A DNA stretch of 60,030 nt from Candidatus Rokuibacteriota bacterium (GTDB taxonomy: Bacteria > Methylomirabilota > Methylomirabilia > Rokubacteriales > CSP1-6): contig JACQWC010000130.1 in the NCBI GenBank assembly GCA_016209635.1, positions 1 to 60,030 of the forward strand, written 5' to 3'. The number at the start of each line of letters is the position of its first letter. Position 1 is the first letter of the stretch. The position numbers were made by a program, and so were the translations under genes. This document shows, piece by piece, positions 7,769 through 15,508 of the stretch. The notes beneath the pieces were generated by a model. It was not told where the DNA came from. It did not search any database and was given only the letters and a program-made list of their open reading frames with translations.

Positions 7769-8758
7769 TCACGCCTTTCCTTTCCGGACAGCGTCGTGCT
7801 CCAGGCCTCGAAGCACCTCGATGAACGCGGGGGTGATGCGCGGATCCCACGCGCCGGCGTCCGTCTCGCGCTTCAGGATCGAGACCGCCTCCGCGTGCGG
7901 GAGCGGACGCTTGTACGGGCGCTCCGTGTGGAGCGCATCGTAGACGTCGACGACCGCCATGATCCGCGCCCCCAGCGGGATCGCCTCGCCCTTGAGCCCG
8001 TCGGGGTAGCCCGAGCCGTCCCACCGCTCGTGGTGGTGGCGGATGATGGGGCGCACCTCGTCCAGCGACCGCATGCCCCGGATCAGGTCGGCGCCGACGA
8101 CGGGATGGCGCTTGATCCGCTCGCGCTCGGCGGGATCGAGGGGGCCGGGCTTCAAGAGGATCCCGTCGGGCACCGCGATCTTCCCGAGGTCGTGAAGGAA
8201 GCCACCGAAGCGGAGCGCTCTCAACACCGGCCCGTTCGCGCCGAGCGCCCCGGCGAGAGCCACCGTGTACCGGGCGAGGCGCTCGCAGTGACCCGCGGTA
8301 TAGGGGTCGCGGGCCTCGATGGTCGCGCCGAGCGCGGTGAGGACGCTCTCGGCGCTCTCGAGCTGGTCCACGAGGCTCTTCACGCGGAGCAGCGCCGCCA
8401 CCCGCGTGCGCAGCTCGAGCAGGTCGAAGGGCTTGGCGAAGAAGTCGTCGGCCCCCGCCGAGAGGCCGGCGACGCGGGCGTCGAGGTCGGACACCGCCGT
8501 CAGGATCACGACCGGGGTGAGCTGGAATCTCGGATCCCGCTTGACCCGCGCCGTCAGCTCGATCCCGCTCATGGCCCCCATGTGGACGTCGGTGAGGATC
8601 AGGTCGGGCGGCGTCGTCTCGAGGATTCCGAGCGCCGCCTCGGCCGAGGCCGCGGTCACGGTCCGGTAGCCGAGTGCGGACAGGCTCTCGGCGAGGAGGT
8701 CCCGGATGCCGTCCTCGTCCTCGACCACGAGAATCGTGGCGCCTGAGCCATCTTTCAT
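7769..8758 (-). CDS. Response regulator with HD-GYP domain (predicted cyclic-di-GMP phosphodiesterase)
   Basis: 329 residues. Receiver domain (about 8-125) has VVEDEDGIRDLL, phospho-Asp in LILTDVHMGAM and FAKPFD. A helical linker leads to the HD-GYP domain: HCERLARYTV, GFLHDLGKIAVPD, HPVVGADLI, and HHHERWDGSGYPDGL with the GYP triad. These residues suggest a metal-dependent phosphodiesterase for cyclic-di-GMP. ATG 8758 is chosen because the receiver begins right after it; the open frame upstream is the shadow of alaS. It lies 47 nt downstream of alaS. Confidence 0.92.
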   Translation of the reverse strand: MKDGSGATILVVEDEDGIRDLLAESLSALGYRTVTAASAEAALGILETTPPDLILTDVHMGAMSGIELTARVKRDPRFQLTPVVILTAVSDLDARVAGLSAGADDFFAKPFDLLELRTRVAALLRVKSLVDQLESAESVLTALGATIEARDPYTAGHCERLARYTVALAGALGANGPVLRALRFGGFLHDLGKIAVPDGILLKPGPLDPAERERIKRHPVVGADLIRGMRSLDEVRPIIRHHHERWDGSGYPDGLKGEAIPLGARIMAVVDVYDALHTERPYKRPLPHAEAVSILKRETDAGAWDPRITPAFIEVLRGLEHDAVRKGKA

Positions 8759-8805
8759 CGCGGCCTCGTCCTTCGAGCGCGGGGCCGGTCGACTCCCGCG
8801 CCCCG

Positions 8806-11490
8806 CTAGGTGCCGGCGCGTGCCACGAGATCGTAGACGAGCTCGAGGGCGGCGTCGAGCTTCGCCGGGTCCTTGCCGCCGGCCTGGGCCAGATCGGGCC
8901 GGCCGCCGCCGCCGCCGCCCACGGCGCGGGCGACCTCCTGCACGAGCGTGCCCGCGTGGAAGCGCCTGGTGAGGTCCTTCGTCACCGCGGCGACCAGGCT
9001 GACCTTGCCGTCCGCGACGCTGCCGACGCAGACGACCCCGGAGCCCAGGCGGTCGCGCAGCCGGTCCACGACGGCGCGGAGCCCGTCGGCGTCGAGCCCG
9101 TCCACCCGGGCCGCGACGACCGCCACGCCGTTGACCTGGCGCGCGGCCGCGACGAGGTCGTCCGCGCGCGAGCGCGCCAGCCTCGCCTCCAGCTCCCGGA
9201 GCCCGCGCTCGAGCGCGCGCTGCTCGTCCAGGAGCTTCTGGAGCCGCCGCGGCACCTCGAGCGGCGCGATCTTCAGCAATTCCGCCGCCTCGCGCAGCGC
9301 CGCGTCGCGCCGCGCGACGGTCTCGAGCGCCGCCGAGCCGGCGACCGCCTCGATCCGGCGCACGCCGGACGCGACCGCGCCCTCCGTCGCCACCTTCAGG
9401 AGGCCGAGCTGGCCGGTCTGGTCGAGGTGGGTGCCGCCGCACAGCTCGGTCGAGAAGTCGCCGATCCTGACGACGCGCACGCGCTGCCCGTACTTCTCGC
9501 CGAAGAGCGCCAGGGCCCCCAGCCTCAGCGCGGCGTCGAGATCCATCTCGACCGGGGTCACCGCGACATTCGCCTGGACCTGCTCGTTCACCAGCTCCTC
9601 GATCCGCTCGATCTCCCCGTCCTTCACCTGGGCGGGATGCGAGAAGTCGAACCGCAAGTGATCCGGCGCGACCAGCGAGCCGGCCTGGAGCACGTGCGTC
9701 CCGAGCACCTTCCGGAGCGCGGCGTGGAGGAGATGCGTGCCGGTGTGGTGCTGGCGCAGCCCCTGCCGCCGCGGCGACGCGATCGTGACCGCCACGTCCT
9801 CCCCCTCGTGGAAGCCGCCCTGGGCGACGCGCACGCGGTGGACGATCAGCTTCGAGCCGCGGTAGTAGGTGTCGACGATGTCCCCGCGGCCGCTCCGGCC
9901 CACGACCGTGCCCGTGTCTCCCATCTGGCCGCCGGACTCCGCGTACGCCGGCGTCCGGTCGAGGATCACTTCGACCTCGTCACCCGCCGCGGCCTCCCGG
10001 CGCCGTCGCGCGCCGCCCCCGGCGACGTCGACGAGCGCCACCACCCGCGCCGGCGAGGCGAGCGTCGTGTACCCGACGAACTCGATCGGCGGGATCTCGG
10101 CGGAGAGCTGCCGGTAGATCGCCACGGCCTCGGCGCCCTCGTCGCCCCCGAACGCCGCGCCCGCGCGCGCCCGCTCCCGCTGCGCCTCCATCTCTTGCTC
10201 CCACGCCGCGTCGGTCTCGGAGGCCGGCTGCCACCCCCGGTCGCGCAGGACCTCCTCGGCGAGGTCCCGGGGGAACCCGTACGTGTCGTAGAGCGTGAAC
10301 AGGAAGCGTCCGTCGATCGGACGCCCCCCGCCGGGCCCCTCCGCCTCGGCGTACTCGTCGATCCTGCGCATGCCGCTGTCGAGCGTCTCGGCGAACCGCT
10401 CCTCCTCGCCGCGAACGGCCTCCTCGATCCGCGCCTGGGCGGCCGCGATCTCCGGATAGGCGTCGCGCATCAGCTCGACCACCCAGCCGACCGTCGTCCA
10501 GAGGAATGGATCGCGGAGGCCGAGCCTGCGGCCGTGGCGCATTGCACGCCGCATGATCCGCCGGAGCACGTAGCCGCGCCACTCGTTCGACGGCGTGACG
10601 CCGTCGGCCAGGAGGAAGGTGGTCGCCCGCGCGTGGTCGGCGATGACGCGCATCGAGACGTCGTCGTCCGGGAGCGCGTGGTAGCGCTTGCGCGCGAGGT
10701 CCGAGATCCGCCCGATCAGCGGCCCGAGCAGGTCCGTCTCGAAGGTCGACGTGCGGCCCTGCATGACCGCCGTGACGCGCTCGAGCCCCATGCCCGTGTC
10801 GATGGAGGGGCGCGGGAGCGGGGTCAGGGCCCCCGTCCCGTCGCGGTTCCACTGCATGAACACGAGGTTCCAGATCTCGAGCCAGCGATCGCACTCGCAC
10901 GCCGGCCCGAGGCAGGTCCGGCCGGCCGCCGCCTCGGCGCAGGGAAGGTGGTCGCCCTGATGGAAGTGGACCTCCGAGCAGGGGCCGCAGGGCCCCGTGT
11001 CCCCCATCGCCCAGAAGTTGTCCTCCTCGCCCAGACGCAGGACGCGGTCCTCCCCGAGACCGGCAACCTTCTGCCAGAGCCCGAAGGCGTCGTCGTCGTC
11101 CCGGTAGACCGTGGCGCAGAGGCGGCGCCGGTCGAGCCCGAGGTCGCGCGTGAGGAACTCCCAGCAGAAGGCGATCGCCTCCGGCTTGAAGTAGTCGCCG
11201 AACGAGAAGTTCCCCAGCATCTCGAAGAACGTGTGGTGGCGCGCCGTCCGCCCCACGTTCTCGAGGTCGTTGTGCTTGCCGCCGGCGCGGACGCACTTCT
11301 GGCAGGTCGTCGCGCGCGCGTAGTCGCGCCGCTCCTCGCCGAGGAAGAGCGCCTTGAACTGGACCATCCCCGCGCTCGTGAAGAGGAGGGTCGGGTCCTC
11401 CCCGGGAACGAGCGGGGAGGAGCGCACGCGGGCGTGGCCATTCCGCTCGAAGTAGCGGAGGAACGCCTCGCGGAGCTCGTGGCCCTTCAT
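8806..11490 (-). CDS. alaS: Alanyl-tRNA synthetase
   Basis: Full-length class II synthetase, 894 residues, charging tRNA-Ala. The N-terminal catalytic core has RSSPLVPGEDPTLLFTSAGM (motif 1 region) and HHTFFEMLGNFSFGDYF (motif 2). The editing domain shows the zinc motif HHTGTHLLH near residue 580 and ELCGGTHLDQTG near 680. The C-terminal C-Ala region ends in the Gly-rich GGGGGGRPDLAQAGG. ATG 11490 opens with the family-typical KGHELREAFLRYFERNGH. A TACAAT hexamer lies 10 nt upstream on the minus strand. Confidence 0.97.
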   Translation of the reverse strand: MKGHELREAFLRYFERNGHARVRSSPLVPGEDPTLLFTSAGMVQFKALFLGEERRDYARATTCQKCVRAGGKHNDLENVGRTARHHTFFEMLGNFSFGDYFKPEAIAFCWEFLTRDLGLDRRRLCATVYRDDDDAFGLWQKVAGLGEDRVLRLGEEDNFWAMGDTGPCGPCSEVHFHQGDHLPCAEAAAGRTCLGPACECDRWLEIWNLVFMQWNRDGTGALTPLPRPSIDTGMGLERVTAVMQGRTSTFETDLLGPLIGRISDLARKRYHALPDDDVSMRVIADHARATTFLLADGVTPSNEWRGYVLRRIMRRAMRHGRRLGLRDPFLWTTVGWVVELMRDAYPEIAAAQARIEEAVRGEEERFAETLDSGMRRIDEYAEAEGPGGGRPIDGRFLFTLYDTYGFPRDLAEEVLRDRGWQPASETDAAWEQEMEAQRERARAGAAFGGDEGAEAVAIYRQLSAEIPPIEFVGYTTLASPARVVALVDVAGGGARRRREAAAGDEVEVILDRTPAYAESGGQMGDTGTVVGRSGRGDIVDTYYRGSKLIVHRVRVAQGGFHEGEDVAVTIASPRRQGLRQHHTGTHLLHAALRKVLGTHVLQAGSLVAPDHLRFDFSHPAQVKDGEIERIEELVNEQVQANVAVTPVEMDLDAALRLGALALFGEKYGQRVRVVRIGDFSTELCGGTHLDQTGQLGLLKVATEGAVASGVRRIEAVAGSAALETVARRDAALREAAELLKIAPLEVPRRLQKLLDEQRALERGLRELEARLARSRADDLVAAARQVNGVAVVAARVDGLDADGLRAVVDRLRDRLGSGVVCVGSVADGKVSLVAAVTKDLTRRFHAGTLVQEVARAVGGGGGGRPDLAQAGGKDPAKLDAALELVYDLVARAGT

Positions 11491-11500
11491 GGGAGGCTCA

Positions 11501-11506
11501 ATTGTA
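11501..11506 (-). promoter_or_regulatory. Candidate -10 box of alaS, near-leaderless
   Basis: TACAAT on the minus strand ends 10 nt before the alaS ATG, which would put the transcript start within about 4 nt of the start codon. No convincing -35 is seen. See the finding on leaderless transcription. Confidence 0.35.
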
Positions 11507-11578
11507 GCATCCGACTCCGGGCAGCGCCGGCGACCGCCGCCGGACCCTCAGAGTCCGTGAATCAATCGGGTGTCGAGA

Positions 11579-11645
11579 CGGGCCCGGGTTCATCCCGGGC
11601 CCGGCGAGCGGTGGGGGTATCGGGGGCCATGTCGGGGCCCCCGAT
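11579..11645 (-). terminator. Two tandem perfect hairpins downstream of the membrane-protein gene
   Basis: In minus-strand order after the stop at 11650: a 10-bp perfect stem (11636-11645 with 11619-11628, 7-nt loop), then a second 10-bp stem (11594-11603 with 11579-11588, loop TTCAT). Both are almost all G/C. Neither is followed by a U tract, but two strong stems directly behind a stop codon are a plausible terminator or mRNA 3'-end structure. They separate this gene from alaS on the same strand. The rest of 11491-11649 holds no gene. Confidence 0.5.
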
Positions 11646-11649
11646 GATC

Positions 11650-12609
11650 TTAGTCCTCGTGCCAGGCCGCGCTCACGCGGTGCGCCAGCCCGCGGTGGCC
11701 CTTCAGAAAGTAGCCGAGCATGGCGGCGGCCGCGAGGAGGTTCCCCAGGAAGATCGTCCAGCCGGCCAGCTCGTCGAGCACCCACTTCGCCGCCACCACG
11801 ACCGCGCCGAAGAAGAAGACCTCGAAGGCCGTGAAGAAGATGACGAGCGCGAAGACGAAGAGCGGCTGGCGCTCCGCGCCGGCGATGAGCAGCGCGACGA
11901 CGATGCCGAAGAGGGCGAAGGCGAGCCCGTGGACCAGGGTGTACAGGAAGATCGCGGGCAGGGCGCTCGGCTGGCGGAGGAGCGCCGTGCCGAGGAGGGC
12001 GGGCGTCCGGAGCGGCTCGCCCTGGACCCAGTCGATCACGAGGAACCAGAGCGCGACGACCGCGGCGCCGATGAGCCCGGCGATGATCCCCTCCGCGAGC
12101 ACGCCGCCCCAGGAGCCGACCAGCGAGCGGGGCAGGGCGCGGTGGGCGCGGAAGAAGTACCAGAGCATCGCCGCGGAGGCGAGGAGGTTCCCGATCAGGA
12201 TCGACCACCAGACGAGCGCCCCCATGAGCGACTTCCCGAGCACGCCGACGGCCCCGAAGAAGAACATCTCGAAGCACGCGAAGAGGATGACGAACGCGAT
12301 GAAGAGAGCGGGCTCCCGCTCGCTCGCCGCCATGAGGCTCGCGGCGAGCACACCGAACCCGACGAAGGCGAGCCCGTGGAGGATCGTGTAGCCCACGATC
12401 GGGCCGAAGGTGATCTCGAGGCCGATCGGGCTGCTGACGCCGTGGAAGACCGCGGCGCCGAGGAGCGCCGGCGTGAGGAGCGGCCGGCCGCGCGCGATGT
12501 CGAAGACGAGGAACCAGACGGCCACGACGGCCGCGCCGATCATACCCGCGACGATGCCTTCCCGCAGGACCGACGGTTGCGCGCGCGCCATGGATGGCTC
12601 CGGCGTCAT
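11650..12609 (-). CDS. Internally duplicated integral membrane protein of unknown function
   Basis: 319 residues made of two homologous halves (about 15-160 and 168-312). Each begins EGI(V/I)AG(M/L)IGAAVVA(V/L)WFLV, passes through TPALLG, a LHGLAF or VHGLAF segment and a FFFGAV segment, and ends (I/F)LGNLLA or similar before a basic tail. Each half has about four hydrophobic stretches, so about eight membrane spans in total. No known transporter motif was recognised. Start ATG 12609 follows a GGAGGGGGG tract; an in-frame start 27 nt upstream is less likely. It lies just downstream of the FGE-like gene and may share its transcript. Confidence 0.75.
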   Translation of the reverse strand: MTPEPSMARAQPSVLREGIVAGMIGAAVVAVWFLVFDIARGRPLLTPALLGAAVFHGVSSPIGLEITFGPIVGYTILHGLAFVGFGVLAASLMAASEREPALFIAFVILFACFEMFFFGAVGVLGKSLMGALVWWSILIGNLLASAAMLWYFFRAHRALPRSLVGSWGGVLAEGIIAGLIGAAVVALWFLVIDWVQGEPLRTPALLGTALLRQPSALPAIFLYTLVHGLAFALFGIVVALLIAGAERQPLFVFALVIFFTAFEVFFFGAVVVAAKWVLDELAGWTIFLGNLLAAAAMLGYFLKGHRGLAHRVSAAWHED

Positions 12610-12645
12610 CTTAGCGCCCCCCTCCACCCCGGGCAACCGCCGGGT

Positions 12646-13287
12646 TCAGGCCTCGCGCGCGAGTCGCGCGCCGTAGTCGGAGTAGCGGAGGTGCGGGGGG
12701 AGAGACGAGCGGTGGGCGACGGGGCTCCATGGGTCCGCGTGCCGCCAGGCGCCGCCGCGACTGACGCGGCGGGCGCCGCTCGGCGGGCCCGCGGGGTTCC
12801 GCCGCGGCGAGCCCGCGTAGTAGGCCGGGTCGAACCAGTCCGCGCACCACTCGTGGCAGACGCCGGAGAGATCGGTGAGGCCCCAGGGATTCGGGGGGGT
12901 TCCGCCGACCTCGGGCGGTCGATCGAAGAGTCCGTCGGGCCGCGCCTCTCCCCAGGGGTACCGGGCCGCCTCGAGGCCGCCGCGCGCCGCTCGCTCCCAC
13001 TCGGCTTCGGTCGGCAGGCGCGCGCCGAACCACGCCGCGACGGCGACTGCCTCGTCCCACGAGAGGCCGACGACCGGCTGGCGGGGGCTCGAGAAGCCGG
13101 GGCGGCCCCAGAAGCGCGGCGGTGGCACCCCGGTGGCCGCCAGATACTCGGCGAACTCGGCGTTCGTCACCGGGGTGCGGGCGATGCGGAAGGCGTCCAC
13201 CCACACGCGGTGGCGCGGCCGCTCGCCTGGATGGCCGGCGTCCCACCCCATGTCGAACTCCCCGGCCGCGATGCGTATCCAGTCCAC
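12646..13287 (-). CDS. Formylglycine-generating enzyme (SUMF1)-family protein
   Basis: 213-residue FGE-sulfatase domain. Family hallmarks: IAAGEFDMG at the N-terminus, TPVTNAEFAEYL, PVVGLSWDEAVAVAAWFGARLPTEAEWE, YPWG, and GGAWRH near the C-terminus. True FGE enzymes have active-site cysteines in the C-terminal CR(S/T)xxR...GFR region; here that segment reads HRSSLPPHLRYSDYGARLA, with His where the Cys is expected. Catalytic formylglycine formation is therefore doubtful, and the domain may be a binding or other SUMF-fold oxidase. GTG 13287 is the only suitable start. The gene is divergent from the aminotransferase. Confidence 0.8.
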   Translation of the reverse strand: MDWIRIAAGEFDMGWDAGHPGERPRHRVWVDAFRIARTPVTNAEFAEYLAATGVPPPRFWGRPGFSSPRQPVVGLSWDEAVAVAAWFGARLPTEAEWERAARGGLEAARYPWGEARPDGLFDRPPEVGGTPPNPWGLTDLSGVCHEWCADWFDPAYYAGSPRRNPAGPPSGARRVSRGGAWRHADPWSPVAHRSSLPPHLRYSDYGARLAREA

Positions 13288-13313
13288 GGCGCCTAGTCTA
13301 GCCTCCCGCCGTT

Positions 13314-13319
13314 TATAAT
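13314..13319 (+). promoter_or_regulatory. Consensus -10 hexamer of the aminotransferase gene
   Basis: TATAAT, a perfect sigma-70 -10 box, lies 63 nt before the aminotransferase ATG, which has its own GAGGAGGGG ribosome-binding site. The base run 16-18 nt upstream does not resemble TTGACA. Confidence 0.45.
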
Positions 13320-13382
13320 GCCGGGGCCGGCAGGGGCCTTCGCCGCCGATCGGCTCGCGGCCGGGAGATCGAGGAGGGGCCC

Positions 13383-14552
13383 ATGAACGTCGCTCCACGC
13401 ATGGCGCGGCTCGGCACCGAGTCCGCGTTCGAGGTGCTCGCGCGGGCCAGGGCGCTCGAGCGCCAGGGTCGGTGCATCATCCATCTCGAGATCGGCGAGC
13501 CCGACTTCGACACACCCCTGCACATCCGCGAGGCGGCGAAGCAGGCGCTCGACGCCGGCGCGACCCACTACGGTCCCTCGGCGGGCCTGCCCGAGCTCCG
13601 CGAGGCGATCGCCAAGCACATCGGCGAGACGCGCTCCATCGCGGTGTCCCCGGAGGAGGTCGTCGTCACGCCCGGGGCGAAGCCCATCATGTTCTTCACG
13701 ATCCTGGCGCTGGCCGGTGCCGGGGACGAGGTGATCTACCCGAACCCCGGGTTCCCGATCTATGAGTCGGTGATCAACTTCGCCGGCGGCGTTCCGGTGC
13801 CGATCCCGCTGCTCGAGGAGAGCGGGTTCGGCTTCGATCTCGACCGCTTCGAGCGCAGCGTCTCGCCCCGGACCCGGCTGATCATCATCAACTCGCCCCA
13901 GAATCCGACGGGGGGCGTGCTCGAGCGCGGCCAGCTCGAGCGCATCGCCGCGCTCGCCGCGTCCCACGGGATCCCGGTGCTGGCGGACGAGATTTATCGC
14001 CAGTTCCTCTACGAGGGGGAGTTCGTCTCGATCGTCGGGCTCCCCGGCATGCGCGAGCTCACGATCATCCTGGACGGCTTCTCGAAGTCCTATGCGATGA
14101 CCGGCTGGCGCCTCGGCTACGGCGTGATGCCGGTGGGCCTGGCCGAGCACGTGACGAGGCTCATGGTGAACTCCGCGTCGTGCACGGCCTCGTTCGTCCA
14201 GCTCGCGGGCATCGCGGCGCTCCAGGGGGACCAGACCCCGGTCGCCCGCATGGTCGGCGAGTTCAAGCGCCGCCGCGATCTGGTCGTGGACGGCCTCAAC
14301 CGGCTACCGGGCGTGTCGTGCAGGTCCCCGCGCGGCGCCTTCTACGTCTTCCCCAACATCACGCGGACGAAGCGGCCCTCGAGCGAGGTCGCGGAGCGGC
14401 TGCTGACCGAGGCCGGCGTGGCGGTGCTCTCGGGGACCGCCTTCGGCGCTCACGGCGAGGGGTACCTGCGCCTCTCGTACGCGAACTCGGAAGTGAACCT
14501 CAGGGAGGCGCTCGACCGGATGCGGCCCGTCTTCGAGAGCCTCCAGCGGTAG
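13383..14552 (+). CDS. Class I PLP-dependent aminotransferase (aspartate/aromatic type)
   Basis: 389 residues, fold type I. Visible motifs are HLEIGEPDFDTP near residue 35, THYGPSAGLPELREAIA, NSPQNPTGG near 170, LADEIYRQFLY, and the PLP lysine in DGFSKSYAMTGWRLGY near 235. The Arg that binds the substrate carboxylate is in GYLRLSYANS near the end. The family covers aspartate, alanine and aromatic aminotransferases; the exact substrate is not resolved. ATG 13383 has a strong GGAGGGG site. A dehydratase pair follows 5 nt later. Confidence 0.9.
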   Translation: MNVAPRMARLGTESAFEVLARARALERQGRCIIHLEIGEPDFDTPLHIREAAKQALDAGATHYGPSAGLPELREAIAKHIGETRSIAVSPEEVVVTPGAKPIMFFTILALAGAGDEVIYPNPGFPIYESVINFAGGVPVPIPLLEESGFGFDLDRFERSVSPRTRLIIINSPQNPTGGVLERGQLERIAALAASHGIPVLADEIYRQFLYEGEFVSIVGLPGMRELTIILDGFSKSYAMTGWRLGYGVMPVGLAEHVTRLMVNSASCTASFVQLAGIAALQGDQTPVARMVGEFKRRRDLVVDGLNRLPGVSCRSPRGAFYVFPNITRTKRPSSEVAERLLTEAGVAVLSGTAFGAHGEGYLRLSYANSEVNLREALDRMRPVFESLQR

Positions 14553-14557
14553 CGCGC

Positions 14558-15040
14558 GTGGCCGGCGACGCCTCCGCGGCGTGGAAGGAGTGGGAAGGCC
14601 GGGAGACCGAGCTCGCGTGGGGACGGTACCCCGTCGAGCACGATCCCATTCGCCGTCACTGCCACATGGTGGACGACCGGAATCCGCGCTTCCTCGAGCG
14701 CGGCGAGTGCCCGCCGGTCATGGTGGACTACTTCGCCTCGGCCGGTCCGTGGCCGCCGGCCGACCTCGACATCCTGGCGCTCGTGCGGAGGATCCCGACG
14801 CCGGGCGATCGCCTCGTGAACCTGAACCAGGAGCTGGAGTGGTTCCGGACCGTCAGGGTCGGCGAGCGGCTCGGCGCACGCCACCGGGTGCTGAGCATCG
14901 AGCAGCGCCCGACGCGGCTCGACGCCCGCTCCGTGTGGATCCGCACCGAGACGACCGTCGTCGACGCGACGGGCGCCCCCGTCGCCAGACGGCTGAACCA
15001 GATCATGGTCCACCGCGCCGCTGACGAGGTCCGGCCGTGA
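14558..15040 (+). CDS. MaoC-like/FAS1-type dehydratase N-terminal-domain protein
   Basis: 160 residues, hot-dog fold. The pattern VMVDYFASAGPWPP followed by LNQELEWFRTVRVGERL and a late ARRLNQIMVHR matches FAS1-like dehydratase half-proteins that pair with a MaoC half to hydrate enoyl-CoA thioesters. The start is taken as GTG 14558, 5 nt after the aminotransferase stop. The next MaoC gene overlaps its stop by 4 bp (GTGA), which supports a two-subunit hydratase. The substrate is unknown. Confidence 0.75.
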   Translation: MAGDASAAWKEWEGRETELAWGRYPVEHDPIRRHCHMVDDRNPRFLERGECPPVMVDYFASAGPWPPADLDILALVRRIPTPGDRLVNLNQELEWFRTVRVGERLGARHRVLSIEQRPTRLDARSVWIRTETTVVDATGAPVARRLNQIMVHRAADEVRP

Positions 15041-15486
15041 GGCCGATCGCCCAGCGGTACTGGGACGACGTCGCCGAGGGCGAGGGCCTCCCCGGGTTCT
15101 CGCTCGAGCTGACGATGACGCGCATGGTGCTCCAGGTGAGCGGGACGCAGGACTTCTATCCCGTCCACCACGACCGCGAGTTCGCCCGGTCGGGCGGCCA
15201 CCCGGACATCTTCATCAACACCGCGTTCATCCGCGCGGCGCTGGCGAGGCTCCTCACCGACTGGGCGGGCGACGAGGGCTTCGTGCGCCGGCTCGCGTTC
15301 CAGATGCGCCGGCCGCACCTTCTCGGCGACACGATCCGCGTTGCCGGGCGCGTGGCGCGGCGGTGGCTGGACGGGGAGCGGGCCGCCGTCGACCTCGACG
15401 TCTGGATCGAGAACCCGCGCGACGGCATCGCGACTCCCGGCAGCGCGACGGTCTACCTCCCGCGCCGTGGGGGTCGCGCCGGCTGA
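15037..15486 (+). CDS. MaoC-fold dehydratase
   Basis: 149 residues. The catalytic hydratase-2 region is seen as SGTQDFYPVHHDREFARSGG, with the Asp and His expected of (R)-specific enoyl-CoA hydratases, and the strand RPHLLGDTIRVAGRV follows. It is probably the second subunit of the hydratase formed with the previous gene. GTG 15037 overlaps the upstream stop. Confidence 0.82.
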   Translation: MRPIAQRYWDDVAEGEGLPGFSLELTMTRMVLQVSGTQDFYPVHHDREFARSGGHPDIFINTAFIRAALARLLTDWAGDEGFVRRLAFQMRRPHLLGDTIRVAGRVARRWLDGERAAVDLDVWIENPRDGIATPGSATVYLPRRGGRAG

Positions 15487-15508
15487 GCGATCCCGCGGGG
15501 ATGCCCCG

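Noticed and set aside
8674-13296. A 1540-codon open frame on the plus strand across alaS and two further genes
   Set aside because: It is antisense to three clear genes and has Arg/Pro/Glu-rich composition typical of the shadow frame of GC-rich coding DNA, with no domain motif.
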